From Onthophagus taurus (taxonomy: Eukaryota > Arthropoda > Insecta > Coleoptera > Scarabaeidae), in assembly GCF_036711975.1 (NCBI RefSeq), contig NC_091975.1:2110501-2174500 (forward strand): a stretch of DNA of 64,000 bases, read 5' to 3'. Positions 57,801 to 64,000 of the stretch are shown here, in pieces. How positions within the stretch are numbered: the first letter of the stretch is position 1; each line of letters starts with the position of its first letter. A program made the translations under genes and the position numbers. A model generated the notes under the pieces. It did no database searches and was not told the origin of the DNA. It saw nothing but the letters and a program-made list of their open reading frames with translations.

Positions 57801-58793
57801 ATCCTATTGGGGCGTCGAAATCGAGATTTAAATGAACGGAGTGGACGGGAAAACAGGCCTCGACATGTAGAAGGTCAAGGAAACGGGGCCCGGTCTATTT
57901 ATCATTTTATAAATAGAACGGCGTCGTAATCTAGAGTGGGATCAGTAATGTGATTTAGATAGTCGAGGTACACAATATCCCCAAGTAAATTACTATATAC
58001 AACGACCACAAGCGACAATAAGAATGTTGTTGTCGTTTTTATTGTTGATTTTACTATTTTTAAAAAATATTTTGACTCACCTAACTCTATCATTGAATTC
58101 AAATTTGCTTTTCTTCTTGCTATGTGCATGTACTGGTGAGACGCTCGATTCGCTTCCGGTTGCTGGTGGAGATGAGCTCCCGGTGCTCGAAGACAAACTT
58201 CCAGCTCGACCTCTACCTTCACCAGGTGGCACCACGGGGGCTGCGATGTTAGCGGGATGATGAGCCCCGATGGCCAATGTTGGTCTCGAATGTCGATTTC
58301 TACGTTTTTTCTTTTTAGCAGTTTCGATTTCTTCAACTCTTCCGAAGATGTTGGCAGTTGGCGGCGGTGGTGTCCAATCCAAGTCTTTCTTGAGATGCCC
58401 ACGACCACATTTACAACCGCAAGCTTTAAACGCCAAATCATAACCTTTCTTGGTCCAGAGGTTCTGGTGACGTTGCCTCTCAGACCAAGATCTAGCTCGA
58501 CCACAAGTCTTCAGATACGCCAAAACCGATTGCTCCCATTGTTCGAAGCACTCGCGGTGCATGTAACGGCCGACGTTGCAGGCGTCGTTGTTGCAGGTCA
58601 CGCGGACGGTGTCGCGGAGATCGTCCAAAGAGATCAACATTGGGTCGTTGTTGTTGTTGCTTTGGAGTTGTTGTTGTTGGGCGCGAAGACATTCGCCGGT
58701 TGGTACGCAACACCGGGTTAAACCAGAGGTCGGAGACGTGGAGGACTCGTCTTCTAGGAGTAAGGCGGTCACCTGGTGGCGTCGCGGCGCCAT
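33819..58793 (-). CDS. hdc: Headcase (HECA homolog)
   Basis: Five coding exons: 58793-58081, 49969-49870, 34838-34650, 34240-34055 and 33992-33819. All introns are GT-AG and phases agree, giving 453 residues to the TAG. Exon 1 carries the N-terminal HECA domain (RCCVPTGEC, VTCNNDACNVGRYMHRECFE, ACGCKCGRGHLKKDLDW), then a basic KKKKRRNRH stretch and a Ser-rich linker. Exons 2-5 carry the Headcase middle domain: GIFTRRLDFSSFNALP, DEGNHGNDDTRCFILS, YPLVDGTFFLSPRQH, WDGSSLVLGTMYSYDIFAA and further Cys pairs to the end. In Drosophila, Headcase marks imaginal precursors, limits tracheal branching and works with Unkempt in growth control. The start MAPRRH at 58793 is chosen; in-frame Met codons at 58850 and 58883 are alternatives. 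Introns are 8.1 kb, 15.0 kb, 409 bp and 62 bp. Confidence 0.93.
34839..37879. other. hdc intron 2, 3' part
   Basis: No coding exon was found. A CpG-rich patch at about 37440-37640 (runs of CGTCGACGACTACGACGAC, GCGCGCGATTATGCGATGGC) stands out from its AT-rich surroundings and may be a regulatory element. The open frames on both strands there do not resemble known proteins. Confidence 0.4.
37880..39700. repeat. Satellite D array, 177-bp units, about 10 copies (hdc intron 2)
   Basis: GGTTAAAACTGGAGAACTGA recurs at 38040, 38217, 38394 and 38571 and onward, exactly 177 bp apart. Units also carry TTGAGGTTAGCTCATACCAA and AATTATAAATCGTTGGGTTG. Internal units differ by only one or two bases, so the array is young or well homogenised; the two ends are diverged. 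Confidence 0.96.
39701..41164. other. hdc intron 2, unique stretch
   Basis: No supported exon. Open frames at 40058-40246 and 40296-40499 have no recognised motif. Confidence 0.4.
41165..41525. repeat. Minisatellite, ~20-25-bp irregular units (hdc intron 2)
   Basis: Many variants of GACTAGATACTGCTTGCAGA (41284-41303, near 41380, 41405 and 41490), alternating with TTACTGGATGCTTGATATTG (41318, 41428). About 40 bp further the sequence ATTATACTCTGTTT matches the terminal repeat of the element at 14790. Confidence 0.85.
41526..44175. other. hdc intron 2, unique stretch
   Basis: No supported gene. A partial copy of the 14.8-kb element's end (ATTATACTCTGTTT) lies near 41561. The remainder is AT-rich unique sequence. 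Confidence 0.4.
44176..44305 (+). other. Exon-like fragment with splice signals, VPS13-like (?), antisense in hdc intron 2
   Basis: A strong acceptor (TTTAATTTCTTACAG|CC) and donor (ATATG|GTAAGG) bound 130 bp that are open in one frame: IYTYSMKIEIEDHLVLRILT, AFIEKFAEIEKSLGRK, APFLWIW. The alternation of charged and aliphatic residues resembles the repeating segments of VPS13-type lipid-transfer proteins, but that is a weak resemblance from memory. No partner exon was found on either side. It is either a nested-gene exon or a transduced exon. Confidence 0.3.
44306..48130. other. hdc intron 2, unique stretch
   Basis: No supported gene. Open frames at 45595-45837, 46204-46887 and 47598-47834 lack motifs. 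A TATAAATA box at about 46051, followed by GC-richer sequence with a GTGTGC/GCACAC hairpin near 46080, is a weak promoter candidate only. Confidence 0.35.
48131..48273 (+). other. Exon-like fragment, plus strand, unknown protein
   Basis: After an acceptor-like TTTAATTTAG|A the frame reads LTTVMSPSSSTNEDLSSPQV, QSKVNSPLTPRTLWRRRS, TKVWHRKWSR and meets a possible donor (CGC|GTAACA at 48274). The Ser/Pro-rich then basic composition looks like coding sequence of a regulatory protein. I do not recognise it, and no neighbouring exon is visible. It could also be chance. Confidence 0.25.
48274..49869. other. hdc intron 2, 5' end
   Basis: Unique sequence of higher complexity at about 49150-49790, next to hdc exon 2. 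Minus-strand open frames here (49098-49373, 49569-49784) do not resemble Headcase and lack splice support. Confidence 0.35.
49970..51255. other. hdc intron 1, 3' part
   Basis: No exon. A GC-rich block at about 50300-50585 contains a run of GC-rich unique sequence (…GCAGCCCGGGGGTGGAGC…) that may be a conserved regulatory element; this needs interspecies comparison. Confidence 0.35.
51256..51521. mobile_element. Candidate MITE with imperfect inverted ends
   Basis: The left end CCTACTTACTTTCTCGTACT, then AGTGTTAGTT, is mirrored at the right end by AACCAACACTAATACAGAGA, then AAGTAGG, with a few mismatches. The interior holds GATCACGTGAATCACGCGTG followed by AGTCACGTGATTC (51399-51431), a near-palindrome with two CACGTG boxes, followed by a TATATAAATT box. 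Confidence 0.45.
51522..52919. other. hdc intron 1, unique stretch
   Basis: No exon. An imperfect long hairpin lies at 52276-52320 (ACTCG … GCGAATATT, 11-base loop, AATATTCGC GAGT). Confidence 0.4.
52920..53284. repeat. Satellite E, ~171-bp units, left part
   Basis: Two units: TTGGCAAATTGATATGAAAT at 53020 and at 53191. Each contains AAAAATCGATTT and GAAAAATCAC. The array is interrupted at 53284 by a TTAA-flanked element and resumes at 54416. Its reverse complement aligns with satellite C. Confidence 0.85.
53285..54415. mobile_element. piggyBac-like non-autonomous element (TTAA target duplication)
   Basis: The left end CCCTTTGTGTCCC at 53285 and right end GGGACACAAAGGG ending at 54415 are perfect 13-bp inverted repeats, flanked on both sides by TTAA (53281-53284 and 54416-54419). 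TTAA duplication is diagnostic of piggyBac-type insertion. Near the right end lies a perfect palindrome, GGTACTTTAAAGTACC. There is no transposase frame. The interior is mostly a 189-bp tandem array. The interrupted satellite unit joins perfectly across the site (…GGTTCTTAA + GATACAAAC…). Confidence 0.9.
53420..54280. repeat. 189-bp tandem array inside the piggyBac-like element, ~5 units
   Basis: GATGCTAATTTAAAAATTCC recurs at 53441, 53631, 53820, 54009 and 54198, spacing 189-190 bp. The last three units are almost identical, the first two diverged. The family was not seen elsewhere in the window. Confidence 0.93.
54416..54730. repeat. Satellite E, right part
   Basis: Continuation of the interrupted unit (GATACAAACTTAAAATTAAA) plus about one further unit with GGCAAATTGATATGAAATTA at 54499. 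It decays by 54730. Confidence 0.8.
54731..56444. other. hdc intron 1, unique stretch
   Basis: No supported exon. Open frames at 55229-55414, 55472-55856 and 55991-56191 show no recognised motif. Confidence 0.4.
56445..57410. repeat. Satellite F, two alternating ~165-170-bp unit types (hdc intron 1)
   Basis: Type 1 carries TTGGAATCACGACAATTGCA and GTATGTAAATTATAATGA; type 2 carries GTTATAAATAATTGAATGGA and AAAGTACTCAAAAA. The order is approximately 1-2-1-2-2-1 from 56445 to 57410. Both share TTCATAACTTTCTTAAAAAC. Units are diverged by 10-20 percent, so the array is old. Confidence 0.8.
57411..58080. other. hdc intron 1, 5' end
   Basis: Contains a CpG-rich patch at 57745-57815 (CGTCGCGACGGCCGGCGAAC) next to the hdc first coding exon. 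No other feature is supported. Confidence 0.4.
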
Positions 58794-59500
58794 CTCGTTC
58801 TTGCCGGGTCTTGTTGGGAAGAGATCGCCGTAGCTCAACAAGAAGTCCATGAAATTTCGGCGCCGAAAAACGACGCTTCTCAACGTCCTCTACGTCTTCA
58901 ACTAAGTTAGTTTTTCTTCTTATTTTCTTCAAAAACTACCTTAAAGTCTGTATTTTCAATAACTACTCTCTAAAAAACCGTAAAAAAAGTCTTTCGATTC
59001 TCTGCACTCTCATCTGGGGGAGTGGAAAGTGAAGATATCGCTGCGGGTGCGTGAGCGGACTGGAGCCGGTCTGACGCCGCCAGGTTTTCGAGTCGACGAG
59101 CGTCGGGTCGTCGTTTGGTGGGGGGGCCCTCTCTCGAAAGCGAAAGGCCCCGTTCGACGACGATCGGGCGGGAACGGGGGTTAAGGGGGAAATCGGGTGG
59201 CGGCGGCGGTGGCGGCGGCGGCGACGACCACGTTCGGTGATGGTCCGACGATTTCGGTTGGGGGCGGCGAGGAGAGAGGAAGCGTCGCGGCGGCGGAGGC
59301 GGCCGAATTTCGCTTTTCACTTTCGGTTTCAAACGTCGGCGCCGCGGCGCCCCCACGTTCCAAGCGCAAGCGCCGGATTCACTCTCTACGTAGAGAGTAC
59401 ACCGACGCCGCCGACGACGGCGTCCACGTCGGTTTTGACCATGACCCATGGACACTTTCCTTTATTTTTTATTTACTTACAAATATACACTAAATTACAT
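58794..59500 (-). promoter_or_regulatory. hdc: GC-rich 5' region of hdc (5' UTR and/or promoter)
   Basis: About 500 bp at 58970-59460 are strikingly GC- and CpG-rich against an AT-rich background, immediately upstream of the hdc start. They contain a perfect 18-bp palindrome, ACTCTCTACGTAGAGAGT (59381-59398). A minus-strand open frame of 161 codons (59455-58970), rich in Pro and Arg, is more likely leader sequence or an upstream ORF than a gene. A transcription start near 59450-59500 is inferred, not shown. Confidence 0.5.
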
Positions 59501-61309
59501 ATTAAGGAATAAAAATTAAATTTTCGTGCGAGGTTAATTTTGTTAACAAATAAACATGTTCAAATCGAACCTCTTTGAAGTTGAAACTGTGACTTAATAT
59601 TTGTTTACAAATAAAAAAAGTGCTTGGTTGCTTATTTTATCCGTATATAAATAATTAAGTTACTAAGAACTAAAGTAACTTTAGATGAAAACTATTCATC
59701 TATTTATTTATTATTTTTAAAATTATCATTTTATTTATTATGATTAAGATGCCAAAAAGTCAGTCTCTGTCTAAGAAGGATGTTATCACAGAACGTTGAT
59801 AAACAGTGCTGCATCAAGAAAAAGAATGATGATGAAGATTTCGCCAAATTCAAATTTTTTAAGTTTTACTTTTTCTATTTCTGCAAAATAACAGAGATAA
59901 ACACAGTGATGTTAAAACGAAGGAAATGACATTTATACGCCTTGTAAGAACCAAGAACGAATTGCGTTGGATATTTCAACCTATATGAAAGATTGTGATG
60001 ATGGTGAAGAAATAATGTGGGTAATTTTCTTTAGATAAATTTGTGTAAGAACGTGAGGGGGTGAATTTTCCTCAAAGTGTCTAAAATTGCTATAGTCAAT
60101 ATTTTTTTATAATATTATCTAATAACAAGATCAATTCACACTTAAAAAATTTTTTGATTGTTTACTTGAACAATTTTCGCTCACAAAACTCGTAATAATA
60201 GATAATGCTTTTGATAAACGAAAAATTTTTTTGTTATTGTTTTTGTTGTATAAAATACGATTTCTTTAAAACATATAACTGATAAATGTGTCGGTTATAT
60301 CTTAATTGGATAAAACGCAATTTAAAAAATAATAAAAACATCTCGGTCCATCTAAATATCTATTAATAAAAGGTCCAATTAGCGAATTTTATATTCGTTT
60401 TAAGTTGCAGAGAGGCGAGCATTTAAACAGCAGTAGCCGAAATGTGTGTCACATTTGGACAAGGTCACGATTTCAAAAAAATCCTCCTCCCAAAGCTGGC
60501 CCCCGAACCGTTTTCGTTCGGGACCAGGCAGATGATGCAAAAAAAATTCGCGCACCGATATCTGCGTTACACATGTGTGCTAACACATCGCAATTTTATT
60601 TTTTATTTTTTTCTTTTTGTTATCATTACCATTTTATTTTTTTTTAACGTGCGAAGATCCACGCCTTAACGGTCTGTTATTGTAGTACATTTGTTTACGT
60701 CCTCTTAGAGAACGTGAAAAAATGCACGTTCTATGTCCTCCTTATTTTTAAACATCTTATTTTTCTCAAAACCGTTTATTTATAGAATCGGAAAAATATC
60801 TTTAAATTTAATTTCGACTTATTTATAAGTTTTCGAGATTAATTACTTTTTAAATCCATCCATGTCAGCTTATATTGTTCTGTATATCCCATTTTTTTAT
60901 TCTAAATGCACACAAATAGACTCTAAAGATGATAAAAAGACCTCGAAGTTTAGATAAGATCGCTGTGGAGCAAATGCTATCGGTTATCACGCGAGCTGTG
61001 TCAACACATAATAACAGAGATATTTTTGCACGAACGCGTTGTTGAATAATTTCTCGACTTAAATATTTTTTATTTATTTATTTTTTTTCCTTATGCGCAT
61101 ATTACGCTTGTTACGCGGGGGATATAAAGTTTTATTATTGGCCATCAGATAAGATAAAAAGAATATGATGCGCTTTCACTTTATGTATTTGTATTTTTAT
61201 ACGGATTATAATTTTTTTTTAAATAACATTTATATCACGTTAAATAATGAGGTGTTAATTATTACTTCATTATTGTGTCAACTTTATAACAAAACTTGTT
61301 AAGATATTT
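59501..61309. other. Gene-free upstream flank of hdc
   Basis: AT-rich unique sequence. An open frame at 60405-60669 has no protein-like motif. No RNA gene or repeat was recognised. Confidence 0.4.
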
Positions 61310-64000
61310 TCAATGCTTTTGTATTGATGAAGCACAAATTGAGATATCACGATGAGATAACAAATATTTTAAAGCAAATTTAATAGAGATTGAGTGTGCC
61401 ACTAATAATTTGATTATTATAAATTTTACAAATAAAAATTTAAAAAATTGTATTTCAAGAGCAAATTGAGATATAATAATGAAACGAAGAGCATTTTAAA
61501 GCATATTTAATGAAGATTGGGTGTGCCATAAAGAATTTCTTATTTTCCATAACCAGAGTTGCTATGATTTTTTCAACCCAACTCTGCACATTTGGTTAAT
61601 GTAGATTTTAAGAACAAAAATTTAAAATATCGTATCTCAAGAACTAATTGAGATATATCGATGAAACAACGAGCATTTTAAAGCAAATTTAATGAAGATT
61701 TAATGTGCCATAAAGAATTTCTTATTTCCCATAATCAGGGTTGTTATGATCTTTTCAACCCAACTCTGCACATTTGACTATTGCAGATTTTAAGAACAAA
61801 AATTTTAAAAATCGTATCTCAAGAACTAATTGAGATATATCGATGAAACAACGAGCATTTTAAAGCAAATTTAATGAAGATTTAATGTGCCATAAAGAAT
61901 TTCTTATTTCCCATAATCAGGGTTGTTATGATTTTTTCAACCCAAGTCTGCACATTTGGTTAATGTAGATTTTAAGAACAAAAATTTAAAATATCGTATC
62001 TCAAGAACTAATTGAGATATATCGATGAAACAACGAGCATTTTACAGCAAATTTAATGAAGATTTAATGTGCCATAAAGAATTTCTTATTTCCCATAATC
62101 AGGGTTGCTATGATTTTTTCAACCCAACTCTGCACATTTGGTTAATGTAGATTTTAAGAACAAAAATTTAAAATATCGTATCTCTAGAACTAATTGAGAT
62201 ATATCGATGAAACAACGAGCATTTTAAAGCAAATTTAATGAAGATTTAATGTGCCATAAAGAATTTCTTATTTCCCATAATCAGGGTTGTTATGATCTTT
62301 TCAACCCAACTCTGCACATTTGACTATTGCAGATTTTAAGAACAAAAATTTTAAAAATCGTATCTCAAGAACTAATTGAGATATATCGATGAAACAACGA
62401 GCATTTTAAAGCAAATTTAATGAAGATTTAATGTGCCATAAAGAATTTCTTATTTCCCATAATCAGGGGTGTTATGATTTTTTCAACCCAAGTCTGCACA
62501 TTTGGTTAATGTAGATTTTAAGAACAAAAATTTAAAATATCGTATCTCAAGAACTAATTGAGATATATCGATGAAACAACGAGCATTTTAAAGCAAATTT
62601 AATGAAGATTTAATGTGCCATAAAGAATTTCTTATTTCCCATAATCAGGGTTGTTATGATTTTTTCAACCCAAGTCTGCACATTTGGTTAATGTAGATTT
62701 TAAGAACAAAAATTTAAAATATCGTATCTCAAGAACTAATTGAGATATATCGATGAAACAACGAGCATTTTAAAGCAAATTTAATGAAGATTTAATGTGC
62801 CATAAAGAATTTCTTATTTCCCATAATCAGGGTTGTTATGATCTTTTCAACCCAACTCTGCACATTTGACTATTGCAGATTTTAAGAACAAAAATTTTAA
62901 AAATCGTATCTCAAGAACTAATTGAGATATATCGATGAAACAACGAGCATTTTAAAGCAAATTTAATGAAGATTTAATGTGCCATAAAGAATTTCTTATT
63001 TCCCATAATCAGGGTTGTTATGATCTTTTCAACCCAACTCTGCACATTTGACTATTGCAGATTTTAAGAACAAAAATTTTAAAAATCGTATCTCAAGAAC
63101 TAATTGAGATATATCGATGAAACAACGAGCATTTTAAAGCAAATTTAATGAAGATTTAATGTGCCATAAAGAATTTCTTATTTCCCATAACCAGGGTTGT
63201 TATGATTTTTTCAACCCAAGTCTGCACATTTGGTTAATGTAGATTTTAAGAACAAAAATTTAAAATATCGTATCTCAAGAACTAATTGAGATATATCGAT
63301 GAAACAACGAGCATTTTACAGCAAATTTAATGAAGATTTAATGTGCCATAAAGAATTTCTTATTTCCCATAATCAGGGTTGCTATGATTTTTTCAACCCA
63401 ACTCTGCACATTTGGTTAATGTAGATTTTAAGAACAAAAATTTAAAATATCGTATCTCTAGAACTAATTGAGATATATCGATGAAACAACGAGCATTTTA
63501 AAGCAAATTTAATGAAGATTTAATGTGCCATAAAGAATTTCTTATTTCCCATAATCAGGGTTGTTATGATCTTTTCAACCCAACTCTGCACATTTGACTA
63601 TTGCAGATTTTAAGAACAAAAATTTTAAAAATCGTATCTCAAGAACTAATTGAGATATATCGATGAAACAACGAGCATTTTAAAGCAAATTTAATGAAGA
63701 TTTAATGTGCCATAAAGAATTTCTTATTTCCCATAATCAGGGGTGTTATGATTTTTTCAACCCAAGTCTGCACATTTGGTTAATGTAGATTTTAAGAACA
63801 AAAATTTAAAATATCGTATCTCAAGAACTAATTGAGATATATCGATGAAACAACGAGCATTTTAAAGCAAATTTAATGAAGATTTAATGTGCCATAAAGA
63901 ATTTCTTATTTCCCATAATCAGGGTTGTTATGATTTTTTCAACCCAAGTCTGCACATTTGGTTAATGTAGATTTTAAGAACAAAAATTTAAAATATCGTA
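61310..64000. repeat. Satellite G array, 182-bp units, about 15 copies, runs off the window
   Basis: CGTATCTCAAGAACTAATTG recurs at 61631, 61813, 61995, 62177 and on, 182 bp apart. Two variants exist: one with TTGGTTAATGTAGATTTTAA, one with TGACTATTGCAGATTTTAAG. From about 61770 the units are organised in a 7-mer higher-order repeat of 1,274 bp. The first two units (61310-61620) are diverged. Confidence 0.97.

Noticed and set aside
58024..58852. Several long plus-strand open frames
   Set aside because: Shadows of hdc coding exon 1, which has clear Headcase motifs on the minus strand.
58492..58932. Second minus-strand frame overlapping hdc exon 1
   Set aside because: Lacks the Headcase motifs and lies in a different phase from the spliced exons; composition is a frame-shifted shadow.
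1..64000. tRNA, rRNA or known microRNA genes
   Set aside because: None recognised by eye; a covariance-model search would be needed to exclude them.

Overview
The window reads as a stretch of an AT-rich insect nuclear genome. Evidence: short GT-AG introns of 47-62 bp beside multi-kilobase introns, insect-type gene content (headcase, kynurenine formamidase, augmin subunit 7, LRRC20) and large amounts of satellite DNA. A beetle or other holometabolous insect is my guess; the order cannot be fixed from the sequence alone. Nothing looks bacterial or viral.

Layout. 1-1077: last exon of an unrecognised plus-strand gene. 1343-6597: a rearranged block. It holds a broken HAUS7-like copy, an intact two-exon HAUS7-like gene, a detached 3' fragment of a PKA-like kinase gene, a ~173-bp satellite array, a second HAUS7 scrap, and the intact minus-strand PKA-like kinase. 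8418-11717: LRRC20-like gene on the plus strand with two alternative coding first exons, both spliced in the same phase to one LRR exon. Arrays of a 192-bp satellite lie in its intron and 3' flank. 13341-14365: four-exon kynurenine formamidase gene on the minus strand. 14790-15560: a terminal-inverted-repeat element with a duplicated end. 15.6-33.6 kb: no gene found; it holds a ~181-bp satellite array (24.5-27.1 and 28.8-29.3 kb), diverged satellite monomers and a minisatellite. 33.6-58.8 kb: headcase (hdc) on the minus strand, five coding exons over 25 kb, with large introns holding several more satellites, MITE-like elements and two exon-like fragments. 59.0-59.5 kb: GC-rich probable hdc 5' region. 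61.3-64.0 kb: a 182-bp satellite array that runs off the window.

Most notable points. (1) The hdc stop codon (TAG, next base C) is followed by 57 in-frame open codons. A very stable GC hairpin starts 5 nt after the stop. This is the architecture expected of programmed stop-codon readthrough, which is established for Drosophila hdc. (2) A 1,131-bp piggyBac-like element with TTAA duplication carries its own 189-bp tandem array and sits inside a unit of another satellite. The empty site can be read directly. (3) The 182-bp array at the right end has a 7-mer, 1,274-bp higher-order repeat. (4) The ~181-bp array alternates two unit types, and it is homologous, in opposite orientation, to the satellite in hdc intron 1.

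The genes do not form a functional cluster. The common theme is many nucleosome-length (about 171-192 bp) tandem repeat families in and between ordinary genes.
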